Part shown: positions 48,976-59,894 of the stretch, piece by piece
Position numbering within the stretch: the first letter of the stretch is position 1
How the letters are laid out: each line of letters opens with the position of its first letter
Source: Ursus arctos
Lineage: Eukaryota; Chordata; Mammalia; Carnivora; Ursidae
NCBI RefSeq assembly: GCF_023065955.2
Contig: NW_026622997.1
Coordinates: forward strand, 4,946,001-5,010,000
DNA: 64,000 bases
Reading direction: 5' to 3'
Position numbers and translations under genes: made by a program
Notes under the pieces: model-generated
What the model saw: only the letters and a program-made list of their open reading frames with translations
Told to the model about the DNA's origin: nothing
Database searches by the model: none

Positions 48976-48979
48976 TCTG

Positions 48980-51900
48980 GAAGGTTCTTGGGCTTCCATT
49001 TATTTCCTGTCTCAACTTTAGGAGTCCTTTATTACCACATCAGTTCTATATGACAAGAATAGAAAACACAAATTCATATCCAGATTTTCAATAGGGAAGT
49101 AAAATATTACGTCTCAGCCAAACATGAAGTAAAGACAGGGATGGAGATGACCCAGTCCCATCTCTGCTGGAACAGGAAAGCAGATCAGGGAAGAGCACAG
49201 GTCAGTTTGGGGAGGAGTCATGATGGGTGGGGGTGGGCCAGTTTCCCCACCTCACGTTATGCTAATAGGAACACAGACACAATTCAGACACCGTTAGCAG
49301 ATAGAGACGTCCCACACTTTTGATGTTAAAAAAGTGGGAGTGTGAACAAGTCTTGTATCACTCAGTCCGCCACAAGGCAACTGGCTCACACTGTGAAAGA
49401 AAATAATCATGAACAAATTCAGGTCAATCATGTAAATGTTGACATCTCCACAGCCCACTAAATGCTTATACTGTCCCACTCGAAGAGTCCTCATAACCCA
49501 GTCATGTCCCCTCTGCCCCAACCCCTCCCCACTTCAGGCCCTCCAGGGTCTCACCTTTAGGAGCCATGAGAGACACATCAGAGCCCTGGGTACTGTCATT
49601 GTCTGGGGTAGAACAAACAGGATGTGCTCAGAGCCCACAGGAGGTGAGACTAAAGGAGGAGCTATGGGGTGGGTGAGCTCCCCATGGGGTCCTGTCTACA
49701 CTATCCCAGGGTCTCAAGGATCACTCCCTCCATACTTACTTTCAGTCTGCTGTGAGTAGTTCCCTCCTTTTCCACTCGTGGGAAGAAAGCATCATGTCAG
49801 AGGCCAGGGAGAAGGCTGGTCATGGTATCCAGAGGAAACCCTAGTCCTGTATCAAAATGAAGTTTCCAGAACTGTTAACTGAAGACTCATGACTGTATCG
49901 GAAAACACGAAGAAAGGATATGCGGGGGCACTGGACCAAACTGTCTTCTGGAGGTCTGTCTACATCAGGGAATTGTCCCTGACCTTCAACTGCTGGGGAT
50001 CAGGTCCCCAACACCAGAACATAAAGGTGAAAAATTTGTCCTTCATTTGCACAAGTCTTTACTAAAGAGTGAGCGTTAGCAATTGGCTCCAGGTGGGCAA
50101 GCACAGGTATGTGGGTGGTACTTCTCGTGAACAAGGTGGGACAAACTTCTACCTGGGGCTTGAAACCTCTCCGTGGGACAAGAAAACTCAAATTCCCCTC
50201 CCACTTCCTTCCCTACCTGTGTGCTTCTTCCTCCACATCATGCTCCCGCCACCACAGCTCCCGTGACCGCAGGGAGAACCAGGCCAGCAATGATGCCCAT
50301 GGTGGGGATGGTGGGCTCAGGCAGCAGCTGTGGGAAGGGAAGGTGGGGGACCCAGACCTCAGGCTTGAGTCATGACTTCTCAGATGTTTTGCAGAAAAGC
50401 TACTTTCTCTGAGAAGAGGCTCCACACCAAACCCCTCCTTGCCCATCTCTAGGTGAGGGGCTCAGGCAGCCCCTCATGCTGCACGTGGCACGGGTATCTC
50501 TGCTCCTCTTGGCTGCCCACTTCTGGGAGGTCCCATCTCCCGCAGGCCTGGTCTCCACATGTTCTGTGGCCTGGGTCAGGTCCTCCCCATCCTGCTGCCA
50601 GGTCAGGGTGATCTCCGCAGGGTAGAAGCCCAGAGCCCAGCATCTCAGGGTGACATCATGGTCAGAGAAGCGGTGCAGGTCACATGTGTGTTGTGGGGTT
50701 CTGAGGAAGAAGAATCAGAAAATCAACACTTTGGGTTACCTTCGTGAGTCACTAAAGCAGCACTTGTGACCATCCTGAGGATAGAAAGGACGATTGGTTT
50801 AGAAGGGAAAAGCACAAAACTCTGACAACAGCCTAGACTCAGGGATCTGGAGTAATGTCGTAGAGGCAGGGAGAGGTCCCAGGACGGGAGCGTGCAGGGC
50901 ACACACTAAGGGTCCTGACTTCGGTGGAGCGTCCGTGACTCAGAAAACCGGGCGTCAGACCTCCAAGGATGTTCTCAGATGGAGACCAAGGCCTTGAGAG
51001 GGAAAGTCATGGTTTACAAGGGGACTGCCAGGGTGGAGGGGACCTCTGATGGGTTATTTCAGGGATGGTCTCCACCTGCCTCCCGGGAGAGACTGGATTT
51101 CTCAACTGCCCTTTAGAGAAATCGGCCCTCTGGGTGAGTCACTCTCTTAGGAATACGAACACCCAGGCGGATCTCCCTCTCCCCACCCGTGGGAGGGGCG
51201 GTGCTGACACTGAATCCGTTTTCCCTTCCTGGCGGGAAGCCAGGCCCAGTGGAGAGGAGATGGGGGGGGCGTGACCCCGGTACCTGCGCGCCGCAGCGTC
51301 TCCTTCGCGTTCTCCAGGTGCCTGCGGAGCCACTCCACGCACGCGCCGTCCAGATAGTTCCCGTAGTGTTCAGCCTCACCTGTCGCCTCCCACTTGCGCC
51401 GGGCGATCTGCGCCGCGGTGTCCGCCGCGGTCCAGGAGAGCAGGTCGTCGTTCGGGACGATGTAATCCGCGCCGTCGTAGGCGTCAGAAGGTGCCCGCGC
51501 AGGAAGCGCCCATCAGCCTATCATTCTCTGGAAGGTGTGAGACCCCGGCCCCGGCCCACTACAACCGATCGTCATTAAAGCCTAAACTGAAAACCAAACC
51601 CAGTAGAGTCCCTAAGGGTTCTTCCCCGTTCCGGGGGGCGACGGTGTCCCGCAGCCTCGGGGTGTCGCTCGGCCACGGAGACTTGGGGCGACCCCGGCCG
51701 TCCGTGGGGATAGGGGTCGTGCTCTGTTCCCTGCCCGCGTTGTTCGCCTGCCTCGCTCTGGTTGTAGTGGCCGCGCACTTCGTTCAGTTTCCCTCCGGAG
51801 TCTGTGTGCAGGTCCCGGAGTCCCGCGTCTCCGGGTCCCAATACTCCGGCCCCTCCTGCTCCACCCGCGGCGCCCGCGGCTCCATCCCGGGACTCGCTGC

Positions 51901-52320
51901 GTCGCTGTCGAACCGCGCGAACTGCGTGTAGTGCACGTAGCCGACTTCCCCGCGGCCGGGCCGGGACACGGCGGTGCCCAAATACCGCAGGGAGTGCAAG
52001 CCTGCGGGCGCGGAGGGGCTGAGACCCCGTCCGACCCTCCTCCCGCCGCGGGGCCCGGGGCGCAGGTGGAGGCGGCCGGGAGGGCAGGGGGCGAGGGAGG
52101 TTCGGGCGACGGAAAAGGGCCAGTGGGTCGGAGAAGAGTAGGGACCCAGGTGTGAGTGGGGCGGAGGTGAGTGCCAGGCGGCGGAGCAGCGCTTGGGTCC
52201 GGCGGCCCCCTCCCTCCTCCCACGCTGAGGCGGTTTCTCACCAGGCCTGGGGTCTGTCAGGGCCAGGGCCCCCGACAGCAGCGGCAGGAGGAGGGTTGGG
52301 GGACGAATGGCTGGCAACAA
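48980..52320 (-). pseudogene. MHC class I pseudogene (exons 1-8 recognisable)
   Basis: Minus-strand parts: leader exon 52242-52320; alpha-1 exon 51748-52001; alpha-2 exon about 51284-51548; alpha-3 exon 50442-50700; transmembrane exon 50217-50327; cytoplasmic exons about 49740-49779 and 49555-49602; exon 8 and 3' UTR from 49390 down. Class I landmarks include SGALALT in the leader, [10 protein letters not shown] and YNQSEAG in alpha-1, ADTAAQI and CVEWLRR in alpha-2, [16 protein letters not shown] and [11 protein letters not shown] in alpha-3, and MGIIAGLVL in the membrane segment. Lesions: the usual ATG codon reads ATT; alpha-1 is 254 nt instead of 270, lacks about five codons after the GRGE motif and is frameshifted to a TGA; alpha-2 lacks part of its start; alpha-3 is frameshifted and lacks codons before QRY; the membrane exon is frameshifted. 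An intact gene would present peptides to CD8 T cells with beta-2-microglobulin; this one cannot encode it. Its position corresponds to human HLA-L. Confidence 0.93.
48999..49033 (-). terminator. class I pseudogene polyadenylation signals
   Basis: Two AATAAA hexamers on the minus strand (49028-49033 and 48999-49004) end a 3' UTR whose text (conserved AATAAATGGAAGC end) resembles the class I family 3' UTR. They lie about 360-390 nt after the start of exon 8. Confidence 0.65.
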
Positions 52321-52500
52321 CCTGTTCGGGCGAGCAGCCGAGTCGCCCCGAGGCGAGTGAAAACACCCGAACGCTGATTGGTTTCTCTAGAAACCCGACA
52401 CCCAATGCGAGTGCGAACTGGGTTCGCGTCACGAGGATCCAGGCAGGAGGACCTGACAGGTTGAGAGAGGAGTGAAACCAGGGGAGATGCGGACTCCCTA
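51130..52500. promoter_or_regulatory. CpG island over class I exons 1-3
   Basis: GC-rich, CpG-dense sequence covers the leader, alpha-1 and alpha-2 exons and the promoter, as in functional class I genes. Heavy CpG retention in a dead gene suggests recent loss, gene conversion, or continued lack of germline methylation. Long frames on both strands inside it are not genes. Confidence 0.6.
52360..52490 (-). promoter_or_regulatory. class I-type promoter upstream of the pseudogene
   Basis: Read on the minus strand, the order is an ISRE-like GGTTTCACTCC (52471-52479 core), an X2/CRE-like TGACGCGAACC near 52423-52432, a reversed CCAAT (ATTGGGTGTC, about 52397-52406) and a forward CCAATCAG at about 52374-52381. 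This is the ISRE - S/X - Y order of classical MHC class I promoters, and the intervening text closely follows the class I pattern. No clear TATA box is seen, as is common in the family. Confidence 0.7.
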
Positions 52501-52687
52501 ACACTGGGCTTTCCCGCCCAAGCCACCGCCCTCGCGGCTGGACCCCGAGAGACGGACCCAGGGATTTGTGACTTTGTCCTGATCCCTCTTCTCCTGCACT
52601 GAGTGGTCTTGTTACATTATTTCACTGCTCAGTCAGTGATTCTCAAACATTTTGTTTTCAGGATATCTATACAATCTTACAACTTAA

Positions 52688-53775
52688 AGAAATGGAAGGA
52701 CATTCCGTGCTCATGGATTGGAAGAACAAATATTGTTAAAAATGTCTATACTACCCAAAGCAATCTATGCTTTCAATGCAATCCCATTCAAAATAACACC
52801 AGCGTTTTTTCACAGAGTTGGAAAAACAATACCTAAACTTTTATGGAAGCAGAGAAGACCCTGCATAGCCAAAGTAATGTTGAAAAAGAAAACCAAACCT
52901 GGAGGCATCACAATTCCAGAGTATAAGCTGTATTACAAAGCTGTAAACATCAAGACAGGTTTGTACTGGCACAAAAACAGACACAAAAACAGAGTATAGA
53001 GATTCCTCAAAATATTCAAAATACAACTACCCTAGGACCCAGCAATTGCACTGCTAGGAATTTATCCAAAGGATAAAGAACTAATGATTTGAAGGGTCAC
53101 ATGCAATGTCCACAATAGGCAAAATATGGAAAGAGCCCAGATGTCCGTGGACAGATGAATGGATAAAGAAGAGGTGGTTCGTATTTGTATATATATTCAG
53201 TCATCAAAAATAATGAAATCTTGGGGCGCTTGGGTGGCTCAGTCGTTAAGCGTCTGCCTTTGGCTCAGGGCGTGATCCCAGAGTTCTGGGATCGAGCCCC
53301 ACGTTGGCCTCCTCCGCTATGAGCCTGCTTCTTCCTCTCCCACTCCCCCTGCTTGTGTTCCCTCTCTCGCTGGCTGTCTCTGTCAAATTAAAAAAAAAAA
53401 AAAAAAGAATGAAATCTTGCCATTTGCAAGCATGGGTATTATGCTAAGCAAAATCAGTCAGTGAAAGACAAATACCTTATGATTTCACTCATGTGGAATT
53501 TAAGAAACAAAAGAGACTAACATAGGGAAAGGAAGGAAAAGTAGAGTAAGAGAAAAACAGAGAGGGAAGGAATCCATAAGAGACTCTCTTAACTACAGGG
53601 AACACTGTGGGTTGCTGGAAGGGAGGTGGGTGCAGGAATGGGATAAATTGGTGATGGGCCTTCAGGAGGGTACTTGTTGTAATGAGTATTGGATACCATA
53701 TGCAAGTGATGAATCACTAAATTCTACCCCTGAAACTAATAATACACTAACTTAATCTTAAAAAAATAAAATAAA
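52688..53775 (+). mobile_element. L1 3' portion, sense, internally deleted
   Basis: ORF2 C-terminal text ([22 protein letters not shown]) at 52718-52995 jumps to the near-terminal ORF2/3' UTR and ends in an A-rich tail at about 53760-53780. A SINE interrupts it at 53224-53407. It inserted about 200 bp upstream of the class I promoter. Confidence 0.85.
53224..53407 (+). repeat. Can-SINE inside L1, sense
   Basis: Head gggcgcttgggtggctcag, poly(A) near 53390-53406. Identical flanks aatgaaatcttg at 53212-53223 and 53408-53419. Confidence 0.93.
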
Positions 53776-53777
53776 TA

Positions 53778-55235
53778 AATGAGTCTTGTAGGCAGCATAT
53801 AGATGGGTCTTGCTTTTATCCATTCTCACACCCTATGTTTTTTGATTGGCATTTATAGTCCATTTACATTCCGAGTAATTATCGATAGATATGTATTCAT
53901 TGCCATTTGTTACTATTTTGTCATTGTTTCTGGAGATTTTCTCTGTTCCTTTCTTGTGTTTGTCACTTTGGTCATTCCCTCCCACTCAAAGAGTCCCCTT
54001 TAATATTTCTTGTAGGGCTGGTTGAGTGGTCACAAACTCCTTTATTGTTTGTCTTTGAAACTCTTCATCTCTGCTTCTATTCTGAATGATAGCCTTGCTG
54101 GATAGAGTATTCCTGGCTTTAGGTTTTTTTCCCCTTCAGCATGGCTTCCCAAATTTCTGTTGAGAGATCTGCCTTATAGGTCTTTTCTTGTAATTTAGGG
54201 CTTTCTTGTGTCTTGCTGCTTCTAAGATATTTTTCTTTATTGGTGTATTTGGCAAATTTAATTACAATATGTCTTGGTGTTGGCCTGCTTTTGTTGATTT
54301 TGATGGTAGTTTTCTTTCTTTCTTTTTTTAAAAGATTTTATTTATTTATTCGACAGAGACAGAGACAGCCAGCGAGAGAGGGAACACAAGCAGGGGGAGC
54401 GGGAGAGGAAGAAGCAGGCTCATAGCGGAGGAGCCTGATGTGGGGCTCGATCCCATAACACCGGGATCACGCCCTGAGCTGAAGGCAGACACTTAACCGC
54501 TGTGCCACCCAGGTGCCCCTGATGGTAGTTTTCTGTGCCTCCTGGATTGTGATGTTTGTTTCTTTCCCGGGTTATGTCAGTTTTCAGTTATATTTTACTC
54601 AGATCTCAAATCTCAGTTATTGCATTCTTCATTTCTGACTTTAACTCTTTACTCTCTGTAGAAAGGGTGTCACTGTTGTCATCCATGCTTTTCTGAAACT
54701 GAGTGAGTATCCTTATGATTGTTGTTTAAAATTCTCCATAAAGCATATTACTTAAATCTTTTTTGATTAGCTCTCTGGCCATGACCTTTTCTTGTTTCTT
54801 TTAGAATGAATTCCTCCATCTTGGCGTTTTGTCTAGGTCTCTGTCTTCTTCTCTGTGTTAGAAAAGCCTGTTATGTTTCCTGCTCCTGAGAGTAATGGCT
54901 TTGTGAAGAAGAGACCAGATAGTCCCCAGGGCCTGGCACTTCAGGGAGTCTCTGGTGTGTGCAGCATGCACTCACATACTCTCCTGCTGTGTTACGGCTG
55001 CCTTATCCCTCAGGTCAGTCATCTGCAGAGGTTTTCCTTGCCTGCAGTGGGAAGTGTCTGTCCGTGGCCAGAGTGTGGTAAGTTTTAACTTGGTGTGTTC
55101 TGGACTGCTTGTTAAATGAGACCTGGTGGTACTTCCACTAGAACTGAAACTTTTTAGAACCCTATGGCTGGTAGATGTGGTGTGTGTGTGTGTGTGGGGG
55201 GGGGGTTGTGCTGTTCTTCTGGAGAAAGGGCCCAC
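53778..55235 (-). mobile_element. L1 fragment, antisense (ORF1 region and 5' UTR)
   Basis: The plus strand reads gagtcttgtaggcagcatat (ORF2 start complement) through ORF1-region text to older-type 5' UTR text (54870-55160), ending near a (GT)n G-run at 55178-55207. Interrupted by a SINE at 54316-54519. Confidence 0.75.
54316..54519 (-). repeat. Can-SINE inside L1, antisense
   Basis: Ends caggtgcccc. Identical flanks tgatggtagttttct at 54301-54315 and 54520-54534. Confidence 0.93.
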
Positions 55236-55239
55236 TATA

Positions 55240-56549
55240 CTTGAGAGGAAAGATGGCAGAGGAATAGAGGACCCCTTTCAACTGATCTCCTGAATTTAGC
55301 AGGGTATGTACCAAAATATTCTGAACACCCATGAGATCAGCCTGAGATGTAAGAGTAAATATCTGGATCTCTACAAGCAGAAAAGCACTGCTCGTTGCAA
55401 TGTAGGAAGGACTGGGTCGTGAATCTGCGGGGAGATATCGGAAGATAAACAGAAGGGGGAGGGAGCCTCCATAAGCTGGCTCCTGGAAAGTGATAGAACA
55501 CCAGAGCGCAAAAGCGGAACCCTTAGAAATCTGTACTGGGAGCGACATCCCTCTCTGAAAGGGGCTCGGAAATGAAAAGGGAGAATTCTAGGTAGGGCAT
55601 TGTGTTCTCGGGATACAAGAAGCTTCAGAGCGAAGGGGGCTTCCTGCACTGGCAGAGTACCGCAGCAGTGGGAACAGGAAGCAGGTTATGGTCAGCGAGC
55701 CCAGGAAAGTTCTCTCAGCTCGGATCGCCAGACTGCAAACCCAGCCAGTAGAGACTCGCTCTTCCCCTGGGCAGCCTGGAGACATCAGGAGTCTGCACCC
55801 CCGACTGGGCAAAAACTCGCAGAGTGGTAGTGGCTGGGCAAGGGCTCTGGAGCAGCGCCCAGACAGGATCCAGGAGCTGCGGGTCGCACTCAAGCCCCGG
55901 GGGCGCGAGGTTTTAGAAGCATAAAGGGCAGGGACGCTCCTGGGTCCCTGGGATGAGCTTCGAGAAAGTCACTGTGGGAGCACACCGAGGGCAGCTGTGG
56001 TTTTCGGCAGCGCGTCCGGAAACAGCGGCTGCTCATCCTGGAGGGTAGAGTGAAGAAAGCAGACCGTGATCTCTCGGCTCCGGGACAGATACTTGGCTGC
56101 AGCGAGTTTTGCTCTGACCCTCCGAAGAGGCCCAGAAAGCCCGCCAGGGAACAAAAGCACAGCCGTCCGGGTTTCCACTGAGCCCCTCCCCCCGACAGGG
56201 GCAGGCAACTCCTCACAGGCAGGGTGACCTGAGAAACAGCACAGCAGGCCCCTTCCCCAGAAGACAGGCTTGAAGAGCGAGAGGATGACAACCCGATGGA
56301 CCCCGTAACGCTGGAAAGTCCCAACGCCGCGGGAAAATAGTATATTGAGCTCCAGGCGTTGCCTCACAGCTTGTGTATTTTTCAGACAAAACTCCCTTTT
56401 TCTTTTGTTCTTTCTCGTATGCTTTCTCTGTTTTTTCTTTTTACTTTATTCTCATTTCAATTAGATGTTTATTATATCAACTGATAGTTCATAATAGCTT
56501 TTTAACTTGTATTTTTTCACACCAAATTTTTCACTATTCAATTTTACCT

Positions 56550-56581
<32 letters not shown>

Positions 56582-57400
56582 ACTTTCCTTGTAATTTTGG
56601 GAAGTAGTGTCCTCTAACACACAGACCAAAATACATCAGGAACAACTGCAAACACCCTACTTTGTCCATCCTGAGAGATTATAGCCCCCACCCTCACCTC
56701 CTCTTTAACATTTTTTAAATTTTATAAATTTTATTCTTGTGTTTCATTTTGACTTCGTTTTTTTTGGTCGTGGCATCTGACCACTCTGGATTTTGCCAGG
56801 GTGCATCTTGGGTCGTGGTTGATATTTTGGACACTGTTCATTCACTCAACCATTAATTGACAGACTAACTAGGAGGAGGAAGTCTCAACAAAGAAAAGAA
56901 AAAGAGACAATGTCATCTGCCACAGAACTAATGGATATGGATATAAACAAAATGTCAGAGATAGAATTCAGGATAGCAATCATGAAGAAAACAGCTAGGC
57001 TTGAAAAAAGCATTAGTGATAATATAGAATCTCTAAGAGCAGAAACGAGATCTAATCAGGCAGAACTTAAAAATGCTATGAGTGAGATGCCGTCTAAACC
57101 GGATACTGTAACAGCCAGGGTGAATGAGGCTGAAGAGAGAATTAGTGACCTAGAATACAAGCTGATGGAAAAGAAGAAAGTGGAGGAAAACACAAATAGG
57201 CTGCTAGTAGCACATGAGAAAAGGAGTGTAGAGATTAATGATGCCGTGAAACATAACAATGTCAGAATTACTGGGATCCCCAAGGGGGGTGGAGAGAGAG
57301 AGGATTAGAAGGTTTATTTGAGCAAATCATAGCTGAGAACTTCCTTAATCTGGGGAAGGAAACAAGGATTTGAGTCCAAAAGGCAGAGACTTGGGAACAT
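55240..57400 (+). mobile_element. L1 5' UTR and ORF1 start, sense
   Basis: 5' UTR from gaggaaagatggcagaggaa through GC-rich text (55240-56880), including a (CA)n tract at 56551-56577, followed by an ORF1 frame at 56910-57308 (132 codons). The frame shows the ORF1 coiled-coil heptads (MSEIEFRI, VNEAEERISDLE) and the start of the RNA-binding part (NNVRITGIP), then stops early. L1 text ends near 57400; the rest of ORF1 is absent. Confidence 0.85.
56551..56577 (+). repeat. (CA)n microsatellite
   Basis: About 13 uninterrupted CA units in the L1 5' UTR; likely polymorphic. Confidence 0.95.
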
Positions 57401-58680
57401 ATTGCTTCAGTATTTCCATCAGTTGAATAATTCACCTTGTGCAGGACTATCTTGGGGACTCTCCCCCCTGCCCCCCACGTAGGTCTACAAGTGTTAAGAA
57501 TCTGAGCAGTTCAGGGAGGAACCAAGTACATGGGGACCTGAGGACAGGACACCCTGAGGCAGGATACTAAGATATGTCCCAAACTGCAAAAAACAGAAAA
57601 CACCATACTCTTTTAGAAGAAGGAAGAAAAAAAAAAAAAGCATATATAGAAAGAATAAACCTCCTTGGTTCTAGAAGATATCTTCTTCGGGAAAACTAGA
57701 ATGGAAACTAATAGGCGTTCTCTCTCTGGACTGAAGTTTTTCATTGTGAAAAATTTTCCTCTGAGGTAGGGGTGAGGAAGGATTTTCTGGCCACTTCAAG
57801 AGACGCACACCCAAAGACAGAACTGGGGCCGGGTGGAGGAAGGCCAGAACACTAGCATCTTTGGTACCAGATGGTCCTGGGTATAGTGACAAAAGCGCTG
57901 AAGGGAATGGAAGGAAGATGTCTTTGACAGAGTTGTGGATTCCTGAATTTTACAATTTTCCTGGGGTGCATGTTTCTTTTGCAGACCCTCCTGTCCACGA
58001 GCAGATGTCTGTTCCTTAGAGACGGCTTACTGACCGCAAGACGTGGCATTCATCACTGTCCTTTGCTCAAGGTAGGACGGACTCCTGTAGTTCCAGAAAT
58101 GTTCATCCCTGGGCTCTACTGGTCTTGGAGCTCCTCCTTGGCCTGATTTCCTTCCAATGTGTGCAGTCCATGCCCCAGCCCCAGCCCCAGTTTCTTCTCT
58201 AAGATTAAGCCAGTAAGTGACAAGCTCTCCCGAGTTTCAGGGTCTCTACTGTGAGTAAAGACAGTTTCATTTTTAGGTGAGTTTGGACTATGTCAGAGGA
58301 TGACACTTACATGAATTTTTAAGCAGACTTCTTTTTTCTTTTTTTACTCTGTAGCATGAAGTTGCTGAATATACGCCTGACTTTCTTAATTTACCTCTTG
58401 GAGGAGTATTCCTTTAATGGTAAATACTAGTTCCTCTTGCTTACAAGGGATTTTATAAATTCTCTGTCCAGAACAGGTTGGCGCTCTCTGCCAGATGGGA
58501 GGTCCCCAACTTACATCTTCTGCTCAGTGTTCTTTTGCTTTTGTTCTCTTAGTGTTTAATTTTTAAATCTTCCTCTCTTTTCTGGGTATTTGGGACCTGA
58601 AGCTTTAGTTTCTAGAGCTCCTCTTACTTTTAGCTGCTCCTCCCAACCTCCATGCAGATCCCAAATCCCTTTCCTGGGAA
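57400..58680. other. non-L1 insert between two L1 parts, unrecognised
   Basis: A 1.28-kb stretch with no recognised gene or repeat family, lying between an L1 5' part and an L1 3' part of the same orientation. It includes an A13 run near 57629-57641. It may be another transposon or pre-existing unique sequence. Confidence 0.4.
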
Positions 58681-58681
58681 A

Positions 58682-59885
58682 GAGACAGGAATCCATCAAA
58701 ATCCTAGAGGAGAACACAGGCAGTAACCTCTTTGACACTGGCCACAGTGACTTCTTTCAAGACACATCTCTAAAGGCAAGGGAAACAAATGGAAAAATGA
58801 ACTTTGGGACTTCATCAGGATAAAAAGCTTCTGCACAACAAAGGAAACAGTCAACAAAACAAAGTGGCACCATGAAATGGGACAAGATATTTGCAAATGA
58901 CATTACGGATAAAGGACTACTATCCAAGATCTATAAAGACCTTCTCAAACTCGATACCCAAGAAACAAATAATCAAGTCAAAAAATGGGCAGAAGACAAG
59001 AACAGACACTTTTCCAATGAAGACATACAAATGGCTAACAGACACATGAAAAAATGTTTAAGCATCATTAGCCATCAGGGAAATTCAAATCAAAACCACA
59101 TTGAGATACCACCTTATGCCAGTTAGAATGGCAAAAATGGACAAGACAAGAAGCAACAAATGTTGGAGAGGATGTGAAGAAAGGGGATCCCTCTTACACT
59201 GTTGGTGGGAATGCAAGTTGCTACAGCCACTTTAGAAAACAGTGTGGAGGTCCCTCAAAAAGTTAAAAATAGAGCTACCCTATGACCCAGCAATTGCACT
59301 ACTGGGTATTTACCCCAAAGATACAGACATAGTGAAGAGAAAGGCCATATGCACCCCAATGTTCATAGCAGCATTGTCCACAATAGCTAAATCATGGAAG
59401 GAGCCGAGATGGCCTTCAACAGACTGGATTAAGAAGATGTGGTCCATATATACAATGGAATATTACTCAGCCATCAGAAAGAACGATTACCCAACATTTG
59501 CAGCAACATGGACAGGATTGGAGAAGATTATGCTAAGTGAAATAAGTCAAGCAGAGAAAGACAATTATCATATGGTTTCACTCATTTATGGAACATAAGA
59601 AATAGCAGGAAGATCGGTAGGAGAAGGAAGGGAAGAATGAAGGGGGGGTAAACAGAAGGGGGAATGAACCATGAGAGACTATGGACTCTGGGAAACAAAG
59701 TGAGGGCTTCAGAGGGGAGGGGGGTGCGGGATTGGGATAGGCCGGTGATGGATATTAAGGAGGGCACATATTGCATGGAGCACTGGGTGTTATACGCAAA
59801 CAACAAATCATGGAACACTACATCAAAAACTAAGGATGTACTGTATGGTGACTAACATAACATAATAAAAAATTATTATTGAAAA
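58682..59885 (+). mobile_element. L1 3' end, sense, copy 1
   Basis: ORF2 C-terminus (ESIKILEENTGSNLFD; then the frame at 59242-59598 with ELPYDPAIALLGIYPKD and MEYYSAIRK), 3' UTR with gatattaaggagggcacata and poly(A). Nearly identical over its last ~750 bp to the copy at 60697-61712. Confidence 0.9.
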
Positions 59886-59894
59886 AAAAGAGAT

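Noticed and set aside
51491..52241. Frames of 146 to 209 codons antisense to or out of frame with class I exons
   Set aside because: Shadows of GC-rich class I exons.
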